Positions 26,612 to 38,362 are shown, counted from the stretch's first letter. The stretch: 64,000 bases of DNA from Glossina fuscipes (GCF_014805625.2 NW_023998564.1:1740855-1804854); one strand, 5' to 3'. Notes: generated by a model not told the origin, from the sequence alone. Numbers and translations: made by a program.

Positions 26612-27675
26612 ATGTGATGTTTTTATAGTACAATATCTAAAGTGTTCAACGTAATCTGCCTTTTTTGGATTTTTGCTTGAACTCAAATAAGGTTGATTTT
26701 TGCATCCTAAGCGAAGTTTTTCTGAAGAAAGAAAATTTTTTCGATGTTAAAGTTTCGAATATGCTTGAGCGGTGGTGTTAGTATATTAGTTAAGAAACGT
26801 GTCAAGTTCAAACGCATTTCCTACAACTGTTGACATTATCATCATCAAAACCATGAATTTTAACTCGAATCTTTTCATAGCATCATGCGACTTTCCACCC
26901 AGTTTCGATGTACAAACCTTCCGTGATGAGATTCAGAGATTATGTGACTTTCTTGACGGCGAACACAATGTGATTCTAGCTGGAGATTTCAATCCAAGAC
27001 ATTGCTTGTATGGCGATCAAGTCTCGATCAACAAAGGCAAGATCCTTTCAAATGCCATAATTCCAGCAGTTTTGATGTCTTAAGTAATGGCAGTACTACC
27101 TTTCAGTGTAACCGGAATGGTTGCTAATCCGGTCACCTTCACACTGAAAGACTGAAAGAATGGAGGTCTGCAGTTAGAAAAGCGGAAAGAACACATAGAG
27201 CTATCACGGTTAAAGTGTTATGTGGTAATGGCAACCCACGTTTTTTCTGGAATTACATCAATGGTCATCGACATTTCAGTCGAAAATTAAGCGGTTGTGC
27301 TGTGTGGAATGACCATGATAATAAAAGATACTTGGATATGCTCAAGAGCTACATTCCAATTGTCAATCCGATTACAATACCTTCAATTCCTTTTAGTAGT
27401 CTCAGCAATACACCCTTTTCATTGTATGTTTTACATTTAAGAAAGAAGGTTACTACTGCAGGTTGTGACGATGTTAAGTACAACACGCTCAGAGCGCTTT
27501 CGGGAGTAAGCTTTTGCATCCTCTTGCATGCATTTTGATTTCTTGAAAACTGAGAACATTATTCCAACTCGTTCTTACGCCTATCAAAAACGCATATCAA
27601 CGAATAAGGGCGTTAACGATATCTGAGAGCTAGCTTAAAAAAAGCTGTTAAAATGGTTGCTATGCTTTCGACACA

Positions 27676-28604
27676 TAACTGCGAATTTTTTAATCTAATG
27701 TTACGTTTCGTATATATGCGGGGCAGCAACACTTTTTCTTAGAAATTTTTAGTGTAGGTTTTTTGATGTAGGTTTTCTTAAAACGAAAATCAGAAGAACT
27801 TTTTTAGAATTTTTCGGTTAGGTTGATTAAATGCTTCCCGTAATGGCTAATGGCTTATTAATTTCAGTTTTTCATTTCGAATCGAACTACCACACATTAT
27901 TGTATAATTTAATGCAACGCCCATTACAAAAATTTATTTATGCACTGTAATGGGGTTCTATTTATAGCTGGGGTTTCGCTCAGGGCTGTCCAGCGGTCCG
28001 TTCCATGAAAATTTGTTCGTTGAAATAACGGAACCTTCATATTTTGGTGTTTGATGAATTATATATTTATGAAACCAAAGAAACTGTGACGTGTACAGTC
28101 TGTTAATTAATCTTTTTAATGGTTCTGCAGGCAGTCCACCGGTTCCCTAAAGGTGTACTTTCGGGCCGGGAGTCTGTGAGATAATGATGCAAGCGCACAC
28201 GGTTATCTTGAGGACCTCTTTCTGGACGGACAGGACAACAACTACCACTACTTTGATTTACCTGCTCGCTCAAGTTCTGCTGAACAACTAAAGGAAAGGT
28301 TGCTGCTTGCGCGCTGCTTTTATAGCTGTTGGCTGCCACACCACTGCTTTGCTATTTAGAGCTTTCACCACGAGGTGTGTTTACTTAGGTGACTAACCTA
28401 CTGAAAGCTATATTCGTACTTATATATACAGCTGTAAAACTAAGTCAAACAGCGTTGTATTACAATTCTGCATGAAAATAACAAGCCTAGCGTTTTTAAT
28501 ATAGGAACTAAATGAGCTTAACTAGAGTGGATTAGTTTATTTTTATTTATATTTACATAACAAACCTTTTAATGGGAGCGTGTAAGGAAGTCCGCTTCCT
28601 TACA
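27676..28604. other. Unassigned segment, possible rearranged LTR
   Basis: Lies between the broken I-like copy and the CAP-D2 relic. It ends with the same palindrome plus TTACA as the solo LTR at 26611, and a TGTTACG occurs at 27699, so an LTR of about 906 bp is conceivable. The flanking bases (CTAA before, GCAC after) do not match, and internal similarity to the 24.9-26.6 kb LTR is not apparent. No gene recognised. Confidence 0.3.
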
Positions 28605-29400
28605 GCACATTAACTATACATCAGCGCATGTTAGAGCGAAAGTTTTACAAATATGGCAAAACAGCATCTTAATTGAAAATGCCGGAGTTCCTTTTAAATC
28701 ACTTCATGTCCAAGATTGGTTATATGGCATTGCAAGAAATGATAACTCTTGACGTCGATGTTTAGAATAACATGAAATGCCGTCAAGAATTAACGGAATG
28801 TAAAAAGAAGAAAAGGAAGCTCTTTTACGAATTGTAATGAAAACCGCCTCAAAACGAGTAAATTGAATATGCCTGCCACCGAATCGCTGAAGTGTTTAAC
28901 AAGCGCGGCAGCCGACAGTAGAAGGTTTATTTCAAAAAAAAGGGAAATGAAAAGTAAGAATACTTATAAGTTGCTTCTTTTTACAGCCAGATGAAGACTT
29001 TGTACGTGCTACTACTGAGGACAATGTGGCCGAATTAGTCAGTCACATCTACGAATAGGTTTTGTTTCACGACGAAAATGCTTTGTTACCGAAACAGTTC
29101 CCCTACTTTTTACAGATTTGTAAATATCCATTTCAGTATCGCGACCCAATGTTACAGCAATCAGCCTCTTTGGCTCTTGTACGTTTTATGTGCGTTTCAC
29201 CACGCGTCTGTGGGTCTTACATGCCTTTCTTGATGAATATTCTCAGTCATAACAAAAATATCAATATCAAATGCAGCATCGGGATCGGCATATCTGAGCT
29301 CACATTTCGCTTTCCTAATATTATGGAACCGTCGACTGGTCATTTTTACTCGACACTGCATAATGAAAACACAGAGTTGCGTTTTGAAGTGAGACTTTGA
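28605..29400 (+). pseudogene. Condensin complex subunit CAP-D2-like gene fragment
   Basis: Condensin I compacts mitotic chromosomes, and CAP-D2 is its HEAT-repeat subunit. Translated pieces resemble CAP-D2 HEAT segments: SAHVRAKVLQIWQ (~28625), IGYMALQEMITLDVDV (~28713), then after a GT-AG interval (28955-28986) PDEDFVRATTEDNVAELVSH, a TAG stop, and a long stretch (29062-29400) with LLPKQFPYFLQICKYPFQYR, ASLALVRFMCVSPRVCGSYM, and ELTFRFPNIMEPSTGHFYS. The intron-like interval argues against a processed retrocopy. In-frame stops and the lack of the rest of the ~1400-residue protein make it a relic. Confidence 0.65.
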
Positions 29401-29779
29401 TTTTTATAAAGTTGGGACTCCATCCAGCTTCTTCCATAACCAAGATTTTAAATTCGATTATTCGTTCTTCTTTGAAGGCAAGCGTCTTGGCTTCACAAAA
29501 TCTGTAAAATTTACGACTTCAGTCAACCGAAAGAGAGCGCCTATGTATGGAAACATGACGGTGAGGTGATCACTCATAGAGATACGTTACGCACAATCAC
29601 TTAACGTTTTATATTCAACATCATTGATTAGAATCGTTTAACTATACATAATGTAACGTTGCTAGATGGTGGGGATTAAGAGTGCGTGGTCAAATCCTCC
29701 GTTAACGGAGCATCAGCTAAAAGAAATGTTGTAGTGGAAGGTGCTTCTGGTGTCTCAGACGGTGTCCGAGTAGTAGACA
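29401..29779. other. No gene seen
   Basis: Short open pieces only (for example around 29505-29580) with no recognisable motif. It may be a decayed continuation of the CAP-D2 relic. Confidence 0.3.
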
Positions 29780-31470
29780 TTGGAAAAACGAAAGCGCTTA
29801 TGGAATGGATGGATGGTGCGAATAACGGACCGCATCTATGTTATTATAATATGATAACATATTAGGCCGCACTAATTGCAATCGTACATGGGTAAACATG
29901 TCAACACACACAACAGCAGATGATAAATCCGTTTTCATCAATATCCATAAGAAGCCTGAATTCACCATCCCAATGAAGGACATTGTTCGCATTAAAGTCA
30001 TCATATATTAATTCAAACATCTCGGATCTGAAGGAAAACCAGCTGTTACTTGGAGAATTAGAAATACTACTATTAGATGGAATATAACCACTTATGATCA
30101 AAACACCCTAAGGATGTGTGAAAGATACACCTATAAACTTCAATAGGCGTACAATTTGCAAAATAAGCAAATGCAAGTTTATTAAATATGGAGATCGGCG
30201 TACCACCGCCATAAGACGAGTTGGAGATACGATCAAATCTTACAACGTTATAAATTTTAATAGAAGATGAATCGTGAGACTTAAGACAAGTTCTGGGAAG
30301 ACAAGTCATGCAGACGTCGTTGCAATAAAAATATTGTTGAAGCTATTTGGATTTGTTACGGACGTTAGTGCAATTAAATTGGGTCATTTTCACTATCGAC
30401 AGAGTAAGAATTGGACTACGAACTAGACGAAGGTTGCTGATTTAGCATGCTCTTATTAAAATCGTGACATAAACGCGTGGCAGAGGTAATAATAAAGTTT
30501 GGTTTCGAGGAAGGCCTCACACAATGTGATTTTGGAATAAACTCAGAGACATGATCAACAATCATTTCGTAATCAGAATAAAGATAATGGGCGTCACACT
30601 CTCAAGATTTAGACTTTTTATATTGGAAGAGGAGATGGTGATTTCATGATTTATCGCCTTTTTAATTGGAACCAAGATAGCAGTCTCAGTATTTTGTCGA
30701 TTGATTGTCGATTGATAGTGAAATCGGTGGAGACAATTTACGCAAACTCTCTAGAGAAATTGAAAAATTATTGTTTGGATTAACGTACGAGTTTCGAAAG
30801 AAGATGTAAATTTGAGCCTCCAAACGATCTTTTGTGAACTTTCCATTTTTTTTTATAAGAAGAGCAGGTTTTCAAATTAGATGATTATTCACCCTTACAA
30901 TTGATACATTTGTTAGCTTGAGGACAAATCGAGGTGCGTTCATGGCTTACGCCACGGGAAGGGCAAAGTGACTTTTGATGCGAGCAGACTCGCATTAATT
31001 AATGTCTTCCAAACAAATATGGGAGGGTAACACATTCCCCGAAAGGCTTACGCAACCTGTGTCCAAAGGCACACGAGAGTTAGAGTTTCGATCAAATTTA
31101 TGGAAATACATGACTTTTGCAACTTTCCAGAAGTCAGGTAAATGTCCGAATAGTAGTTTTTGGCATAGGCAGCGGAGTAATTTTCGAGTTCAGTTAAATC
31201 CTGAGGGCTGGAAGCAACCCGTCGTATTTCACAGATTTCAGATGGAATATAGACGATATTGTTAAGCGAAGCATTGGCGGCAATAGAATTGCCGTAGTCA
31301 CATCAGGGGTGATCAATTTTATTTTTTGGTTAGAGACGAAAAAAATGTCTAAGTTAGGGAAATCATGGTACAAATTTCGGCACAGTTCGATTAATTGTAA
31401 GGTTTTATTTCCGCATTGGATAAACAAAGAATAATCACTTCCGGGGTGGGCGTAAGCTCGCATTCAAAAA
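29780..31470 (-). mobile_element. Decayed gag and endonuclease part of a Jockey-type non-LTR element
   Basis: On the minus strand about 30930-30830 encodes a zinc-knuckle gag end (CPQANKCINCKGE, then KTCSSYKKKWK), typical of Jockey-like ORF1 proteins. Further along, 30310-29900 encodes an endonuclease-like stretch (SSYGGGTPISIFNK, VLHWDG near the GDFN position). The upstream frame 31463-31194 may be more of ORF1. Everything is heavily interrupted. It could be the 5' half of family B, whose RT pieces occur at 10925-11500 and 35775-36190. Confidence 0.6.
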
Positions 31471-31989
31471 AATTGTATAACAACACAAAGAGTGTCGTAA
31501 TTATGACGCTTGATATATATTTGAAGTCATCCACACTAATTCAGAATATCCGACAAAATCGTATAACAACACGAGGAGCGGCTTGATTAGGATGCTTAAT
31601 ATTTATCATAATACTATTCACTGATTTTTTATTGAATTAAATCTTTTTCTTCTATTATTATTACCTGATTTTTTCTTGAATTAAATCTTCTTGAAATTTA
31701 ATTTTCTTTAATAATTTTTTTTTCACAGAGAAGAAATTCTCTCACACGTCAGATTCGAATTTTTCCAATTTTGTTTTTCGTGTTAATATTTTGTGACGAT
31801 GCTTTGAATAAACTGCCAGAGTCTGCTTGAGCTTCTCATTATAAATTTTTTAAAACTGTTTTCAGTTGGTTAATATCTCTTTCTATACAATTTTGTATTT
31901 ATATTTAGACATCGTTTTTAGCGCCCTTTTTATGCTTACATCCAAATGTAATAACGGTGACTATAACACGTGTTTTAAACACATAACGA
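31471..31989. other. AT-rich, no gene seen
   Basis: Low-complexity T-rich sequence without motif or element end that I can recognise. Confidence 0.35.
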
Positions 31990-32079
31990 AATAGTTTATA
32001 GTGACATGTTAATCTCAGATCTTTGGCGCACTGTGAGAGTTTTCAGAAGCGTCACTTTCTGTCATTGTTCCATTCTCTC

Positions 32080-32550
32080 ACAATTCTATAACGAGTTCTG
32101 GTCCTATAATCCTCTGCGATTTACTCGAAGAGGGACGTAATAATTTTTTCTTAAGTAATATATCTCCCTCTAAACTCGAGAAAACAATTAATTTCTCCAA
32201 AAGTTCACGTCCGGGCTTAGACGGTGTTCGTAACAATGACCTCTTGACGTCTTGAACGTTGAAAGCAGATTAATCTTACTAAAAGAATTTAACAACATTT
32301 TAATTGCCGGCTTTGTATCTTCTTCCTGGTACTACTTCCAAATCTTAACTTTAAGAAAAAAGAACAACACGCCAGGTCGTTTTAATTCCTACAGATGTGT
32401 TGCCTTAGTTTCCACCCTTAGAACAATTTTCGACAAAGTTTTATGCTCACGTTTAGAATGGTATCTCTAGTCCAAACATATCTTCACCAATCTTCAATTT
32501 GGTTTTAGACGTTACAGACGTGCAGATTTAAATAAAGAACAATTAAAATA
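32080..32550 (+). mobile_element. Non-LTR reverse-transcriptase finger fragment
   Basis: Translated pieces follow the order of an RT N-terminal half: SSRPGLDGVRNNDLL (~32202), LLKEFNNILIAGFV (~32278), then KKNN...RFNSYRCVALVSTLRTIFDK (~32380) and LQFGFRR (~32490). At least two frameshifts are needed. It probably belongs to family B; a motif A piece (FDSVNN) lies at about 33413. Confidence 0.6.
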
Positions 32551-32656
32551 AAAATATTTACGTAGGCGACATATTTTAGTTTTTTGCTATCCAAATTAAA
32601 TTATACAGCATAATTTTTAAGAGAGCGTCAGTTTCACATTTACAATACAATAAGAC

Positions 32657-33010
32657 ATGATGCAAGAATGCGTCGCAAATTCTGCAAAAACAACATCTAA
32701 AGAAACATTATGCGATTTTATGAAACGCGTAAGAAAATCTCTATATTTTGGTTATGATTTATATGACGAAGATGCTTTAGAAAAATCTAAACAACTTGTT
32801 GAATACGCCAGCGAGCTCTTTTCGAACTCGCACCGAGGTCACACTTTAAATCGTTAAAGTTATATAGACGCCTCAAGCGTGCAAGCTACACCACCGGCGT
32901 TAATTATGGCTTTAATTTATTTGCACCGTTTGAACGTAACAGATCCGAGTTACATCAGACGTATTACTCCTCAATCAAAGATGTGGCAATCAACTGCCTG
33001 TTGACGGAAC
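32657..33010 (+). pseudogene. CNPPD1-like (cyclin-related) gene fragment
   Basis: The frame from 32657 reads through FMKRVRKSLYFGYDLYDEDA and LVEYASELFSNS. It then meets a TAA at 32855-32857 and continues in the same frame with SYIDASSVQATPPALIMALI, YLHRLNVTDPSYIRRITPQ. The second part matches the cyclin-box start of CNPPD1 family proteins (PCSLVLALLYLERL...NPEYLQRV). The match stops where the next helix should begin. An internal stop and missing flanks make this a partial pseudogene or displaced exon, lying within transposon fragments. Family assignment rests on remembered motif similarity. Confidence 0.55.
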
Positions 33011-33389
33011 TCGACAATCAATAAAGAAAAATGATGATAAAACGAACTTTGACGGTTACAAATTTCAAACATTAAACAAAAAACCTAATAATTCCTCGAG
33101 TGTGTCCTTATTGTGGCAATTTTTCGCGAACACCATACAGCAAGGCACCTTAATGCGTCTACCCCTTTTGTGGTTAAAGTTTATGTAAAGCAGAAAACTT
33201 TTATCTCTGTAAAAAATTTTCAAATTACATTATTACATTAATTTTAAAACTAACGAAAATAAACCTGATCTTTTTTACACATGTACACATACCCTTAAGA
33301 ACAAGCAAGGATATACATTTGCCCCAATAAATGCTAAACTTTATTTAATAACAGACATGCCCAACATTCAGCTACATTCTCATTGCCTG

Positions 33390-33480
33390 CTTTCTGGCCA
33401 CAACTTCAGCGTTTGATTCTGTCAACAACTATATATTAAATTTTATTCTTCTCTTTTTGAATCTCCCAAATTCCGTCAAT
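33390..33480 (+). mobile_element. RT motif A piece, family B
   Basis: Encodes AFDSVNN followed by a hydrophobic stretch. The nucleotide sequence matches the minus-strand family B copy near 11455 (gattctgtcaacaa shared). Very short and isolated. Confidence 0.5.
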
Positions 33481-33599
33481 TGAGTAAAAATCTCGGCTGC
33501 TTGTGGGAAAAGTTTCAGATCATTAAGACTAGGTTTGATGAGTGCCGTTTTATTGAGCACTCTTCTTCTTCCCAAGCTGGTAAAATCACAACTAGCGTA

Positions 33600-35765
33600 G
33601 CGCGTGATACGCCACCCCTAATTCCTCCTAAGTCCTATTCGTAGGTGCAAATTAGCGCTTCCATAATGTTCTCAAAGAACGTCAGCGTTTCTGATATGGC
33701 TGAGGCGGTCTGTAACAAAAAAGTTACAAATAAGCCGGTAAGTCCTTCAGGTTTAAGCTATGCTGAAGTGGCAAGAGTATCGCCTCCTAGTGGCGTCACT
33801 CACTCACGCAATTCAGGCGTCATCGCCTAAAACTAATAAAGAGTAATATCAATCATCGTCTAGCTGTTCGAGTGCGAACGCCAAACTGGGCATGTCGCAC
33901 GAGCTGCTCCTTTGGTAATCCCACCACCACCATTATTATTACATATACCTTCAGATCATTAAATCCTCTCTGTTTGCTAATCCTAAATACTTTTTTAAAT
34001 TTGTTAACTCAAAAAGAAAAATTTCCACCCATCCCTCGCATGTTTTTTTTAATGGCTCTGATTCCTCGAATGATTTTGAAATCTCAAATCTGTTTGCTGA
34101 GTACTTCCGCCGAAACTTTTCGACTGCTAATTCCGATTTATTCGCAAACTACCCATATCCTATAACTAACTTGGTTTCAATTTCTAATTTGGTTATTCCT
34201 GAAGATGATTTTTTTAAACGCTTGAGCTCTCTAAAATATACTTGTGCGTCTGGACCTGATGGAATTCCATCACGTGTACTTAAATCTTGCGCTGTCGGGT
34301 TTCACCAATTTGTTAGAGTTTACTTGCCATGTTTTCAAGGCTTTTTCTAATGGCTCTCGCACAGATGTAATATGCACTTATTTAAGCAAAGCGTTTGATT
34401 TGGTTAACCATAACTTACTTATCTTTAAACTCCAAGCTTCAGGCTTCCCTTTCTATTTAGTGAAATGGATAAGCTCTTATCTGCACAAAAGATCCTTCAG
34501 GGTGTTGTTTAACTTCATCACCTCGGATGAATTCCCTGTGACGTCTGGCGAATCTCAAGTCCGCCACTTAGGTCCCATTTTATTTAGTTTATACATTAAT
34601 GATCTCCCATCGGTAATTAATTGCAGTCAGATCTTAATGTATGCTGATGATGTGAAACTGCTTTGTCCCTTCTCTCTAGAATCGCAATCACGTCAGCTTC
34701 AAACTGACTTGAATAATTTGGTTGCAAGGTGCTCTTTGAATCTTCTGAAACTAAATCTAAACCAATGTAAGAAGCTTTCTTTCTTATGAAGAAAGTCATA
34801 CATTTCATTGATTCGCATAAATTGGAGGACGTCGATACGTTCACAGATTTAGGCGTTCTGTTTGACCATAGATTATGTTTTAACTTGCATATTAAGCTCT
34901 CGTTAAGCGAAGCTAGGTCCGCGCTTGGTTTTATAAAGAGGTGGTCCAAAGAGCTTAATGATTCTTACATTACGAAAAGGCTGTACATGTGTTTGGTTAG
35001 ACCCATACTCGAGTATGCCTCAGTTGTGTGGTCTCCTTCATATAGGTGCTAGGTAGATTCAATTGAATCTGTTCAAAAGCAATTCTTGCTGTTTGCCCTT
35101 TGGGTTGGGATCCGATTGCCTCTCTTCCTCCCTATGAAAATGAAATCTGCTGTCCCTACTGTCTCTTGAGAAACGTAGGTTTGTTCTTGGCGTTTCCTTT
35201 GTAATCAAAATAATAAATGGTGCTATTGATTCGCCTTCATTATTTGATGAAGTAAGCTTTAATGTCCCCAGCCGCTTCTCTAGGCACTTTACCTTGGTTA
35301 AGCTTAGTCAATGTAAATATAATTATGAGTTGTTTAACCCGCTCAGACTTGTTTGGAAGAACCTAAATGATGTCTATCACTAATTCTCATTATCGGACTC
35401 TTTAAAGTCCATTAAAGCAGCATTGCTTAATGCGAGAAATTCACCTGTGTCCTCCTTACCTCTTAACCTTAAAAAGTCACGATGACTTGAAAATTAATTG
35501 TTGTTAAGTATTATCGGTTGCCAAGCTTATGCATGTTTGCGATAGCTTAGGGGTTCAGTCGCAATTCGGTCCTGTACCGGTTGTGGGTGTGGCTCTATGC
35601 TAGTTGTGTACATGCCTTTTTTCTTTTTTTCCTTCTTATTTGTTTTGTTGTACTTATACTAATTTTTAATATTAATTAATTTAAGATTTACTTTAAGAGT
35701 CAATTGAACTCGACTGTCAAAATTTTGAGTTTCTTGTATAAGTGGAATAAATAAATATATAAATA
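33600..35765 (+). mobile_element. Jockey-like non-LTR element (third family), internally deleted
   Basis: Order of pieces on the plus strand: an endonuclease-RT linker region (33950-34230, VIPEDDFFKRLSSLKYTCASGPDGIP), a deletion near 34290-34330, then RT. RT shows motif A YLSKAFDLVNHNLL (~34378), the LGPILFSLYINDLP block (~34570), LMYADDVKLL (~34636) and a thumb/C-terminal region to about 35485. The 3' end at about 35743-35769 is a run of aaataaat-type repeats. Frameshifts occur near 34785 and 35050. There is no RNase H domain, which separates it from the I-like family. Confidence 0.8.
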
Positions 35766-35774
35766 AACAATGAC

Positions 35775-36190
35775 GATGTTGTTGCACAAAGGAGAACTTT
35801 TACAGGTATTGCTCAGAAATCTGTATCGCGTCTCTTTGTTTTAATTTATATATCAACAAAATTTTCAATTTTCTTCCTGAAAACGTCTCAATCTTGGCTG
35901 ACGATCTTGTCATTTTTAGAACTAACTCTGATCCAGATTGATGTAGGCGCAATTTGCAATCTGCCCTCCACATTATTTCTTCTCGTCTTGAATCACTTGA
36001 ACTCACACTTTCAGTCAACAAGACCAAATGTTTGGTTTTTTCAAAAAAAAGAGAAACCGTACGATTACTTCTGTCGCTCATCTACGTGTCTTCTATTCCT
36101 TCTGTTAAAACTTGCAACTTCTTAGGCTTTGTTCTACACACGAAACGTTTTCCTGCTGCTATTTTTCGGCTGAATGCCTTGCGATCCTAG
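35775..36190 (+). mobile_element. Family B reverse-transcriptase palm fragment
   Basis: Plus-strand counterpart of 10925-11350. Shows LADDLVIF (YADD box with one residue lost), an in-frame TGA, then LTLSVNKTKCLVFSKK, LIYVSSIPSVKTCNFLGF and VLHTKRF. Begins directly after the tail of the Jockey-like element. Confidence 0.75.
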
Positions 36191-36549
36191 AAGCCGTCTG
36201 CTTAGCGAATGCTTAGCCTCAAAAGCAAAATCTTATATTCTCAGCCAGTAAATCTGTCTTACAATCATTTCTTTTTCATTTCATTTATACTCTCTAGTTC
36301 CACAAATAACTAAAGCCCATTGGTATACAAATCGAGGAGTTAGACGTGACATTATTGATTATTAATTAAATAATCACTAAAATAAATAAGTAATAATATT
36401 TATACATAGCAAATCGAACCACAACTTTACGAATGCCCAAACAAACTAGGTCCAAGAAGCTAGTACAAGTACGGCGGCACACGTTTGAATTTTTACTGCG
36501 TTATTTATCAAAAGACCGTAGAGCGAATTGAACTAGATTTTGCAATTGC
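36191..36549. other. No gene seen
   Basis: AT-rich flank between transposon debris and the exon-relic patch. Confidence 0.3.
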
Positions 36550-37690
36550 CTTTATTTTACTCTTTTGAATAACGTATTATTTGTGTAGGAATTGATTGTA
36601 TGTGATGAAAGAATGTTCATACTTACTTCTGCTGACGGATTTTTTAATAATGGAGCAACATTGAAACAAGATTCTAAACGTGTCTGGTGGGCTTCGATAG
36701 AAAATTTGTTCAAATCAAACAACAAAAGTAATAAAATTTCAAAATGCAATTATGAGCGCTTCCATTAATTATCCAAAAAATTTGAAAATATTAAATATTG
36801 AATTTATTCATCCGTATTACGATGTTTATAGTTAGACGTCCTGTAATTAACTAAATCAATTTACCGGGATTCTCAGCCACATGAACGCCTTCGGAAATAT
36901 TTAATTTAATTTTCAAATTTGTCCGCTGGAAAATATTTTGAAAACCTTAATTTGCGCGTGAAGTTAACGATTCTTAATATGGAATGGTTGTAATTACGAT
37001 TGTTGACCAATTTTCAGCATCAAATATTAAAAATGTTTACTTTTCATAATCCCTTGGTTCAGCTAAGATAAATAGACCCATATGATACAAATTTCGATAA
37101 ATTCGTTCTTTCGTAAATAATTCAATACTTTGCTGTTCAATGAAAGCAAAGTAAATGTCTGATAAAAAACGGGAATTCTTTATGACTCGTCCTAAAAAAC
37201 CGGCGATATTATTTCTACAATAATTTCCAAGTGTCCAACACATCTGGCTTCAGTAAACCTAACTTTAATAAAAGGCTATTTATGGAGTGGAAACTGAAGC
37301 CTCCATAGAGTGACGCTTATTGGTGATAATCTATACACAGTCACCAGTTTTGCCGTCAAATGAATCTCTCTGAAGCCAGCGCAATTTCAATATAAAACGT
37401 GGACCGCGGTCTCTTACCAACATTGAACCATTCTGTTCTTGCCCTAAATCACGCTATGCCAAAGCTTGAAATTTACAAATTGGTCAATTTGTATTTCAAA
37501 CGGAAATCTTTGAGCCTTGTAACCAACCTGTAATAGAATAGAATTGTAATAGAAAACTTACCGAAAATCCTTCCTATCTGATCATTGTGAAAAAAGGATA
37601 TTCTAGCATTTCCACGCCATCGTTGTTGGCGCTTTTGCCCAGACAAGGTTGACAAATTTTCATCTTCGTTAACAATCAAAAATATCTTCT
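36550..37690 (-). pseudogene. Exon-like relics of an unrecognised gene
   Basis: Minus-strand pieces look like exons. About 37685-37562 encodes VNEDENLSTLSGQKRQQRWR through DQIGRIF and ends at GTAAG. About 37198-37043 starts after a T-rich AG, joins in frame (phase 1) and encodes RVIKNSRFLSDIYFAFIEQQ, then ELFTKERIYRNLYHMGLF and ILAEPRDYEK, ending at GTAAAC. About 36730-36626 encodes LNKFSIEAHQTRLESCFN and ends at GTAAGT, but its start lacks a clear acceptor. The matching phase of the first two pieces is good evidence for a former or real gene. I do not recognise the product. Confidence 0.45.
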
Positions 37691-37734
37691 TAATTGTATT
37701 TGAACATTTTATTTTGGTTTTGGTAAAATGCTTT

Positions 37735-37960
37735 TATTTTATATATTTTTCTTAGGTTTATTTAAAGAACAGGAAGATGTTGCTGGATTTCTGGATTGGA
37801 ACTATCGCGCCGAATTATTTGCCCGTTACCAAACGAGTATCCCAATCAAAAGATTCTACTAGTGGATTGTCCTGAGCATTAAGTTGTCTTATTAGATAAC
37901 GAGTTATTTGAATTAACGGGAATCATCTTCATCTCTGGTGCGCCGCAATGATTCTCGAAC
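37735..37960 (+). pseudogene. Coding relic with splice acceptor, unrecognised
   Basis: After ttttcttag the plus strand reads GLFKEQEDVAGFLDWNYRAE, LFARYQTSIP, then needs a frame change to continue as QKILLVDCPEH and VVLLDNELFELTGIIFI. This looks like degraded protein-coding sequence of a single exon. Family unknown. Confidence 0.4.
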
Positions 37961-38260
37961 GTGATCTATATGTTGCCACTAAAGTGGAAATAAATATATG
38001 TATTTAGAATAAAAATATCAACAACATATTCACCTTTTCATCGCCACTTTCCTATTTATGGTTCGTTCCTTCTTTATTAATTTTAACAGTTTCGTCCTTT
38101 TCTTTGTTCTCTTCTCTCCGGAAGAACACTTCCGTTTACGACGGCGTTCGCATCGCTCGGTCCTTTTCCTTGTTTCTGATTTTATAATTTCGTCTAACCA
38201 CCTGTTGAATTTCTTGATAAGTTCGTGTGAAAGGAAAAAAAAAAAAAATTATAATTAGAA
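37918..38260 (-). pseudogene. Two relic exons of a charged protein C-terminus
   Basis: On the minus strand a Lys/Arg/Glu-rich segment (about 38220-38035) ends ESGDEK at a GTGAAT donor. The next piece (37980-37918) follows a clean tttccactttag and continues in phase as WQHIDHVRESLRRTRDEDDS, ending in a stop. The first piece has two in-frame stops in that phase. It resembles the end of a nuclear basic protein, but I cannot name it. Confidence 0.4.
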
Positions 38261-38350
38261 ATAAATTATTAAAACGTACCCACTGATATTTTAATATTAT
38301 TATTCATAGCGCCGAAAACCAACAAATTGCATAAACCTCCTCAGTCGTAA

Positions 38351-38362
38351 AAATGCGCGTTT
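38351..38362. repeat. Target-site duplication, 3' side of I-like element
   Basis: aaatgcgcgttt, identical to 43836-43847. The final Ts merge with the element's T-run, so the duplication is 10 to 12 bp. Confidence 0.85.

Larger units (their letters stand above)
23170..27690 (+). mobile_element. I-like non-LTR copy with intact 5' end, split by a solo LTR
   Basis: The start at 23170 (cattcacatttcattcacac) matches the 5' end of the element at 43835 read on the minus strand, so two independent copies define the family's 5' terminus. ORF1 pieces occupy 23500-24860, including the CCHC knuckles (24200-24380: CLNCRMSTKCVNC, CLSCGSGDHN...CC). The element is interrupted at 24887-26611 and resumes with the endonuclease (26618-27080, GDFNPRH near 26985) and the start of RT (27215-27675). 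It loses similarity after motif A, near 27676. ORFs are broken by many stops and frameshifts; the 3' half is missing. Confidence 0.88.

Noticed and set aside
26586..26615. Hairpin resembling a Helitron 3' end
   Set aside because: No CTRR follows and there is no 5' TC start. TG...CA termini plus the ATGT duplication explain it as an LTR end.
27699..28604. Complete solo LTR from TGTTACG to CTTACA
   Set aside because: Flanking tetranucleotides differ (CTAA and GCAC) and the interior does not resemble the 24.9-26.6 kb LTR, so it is kept only as an unassigned segment.
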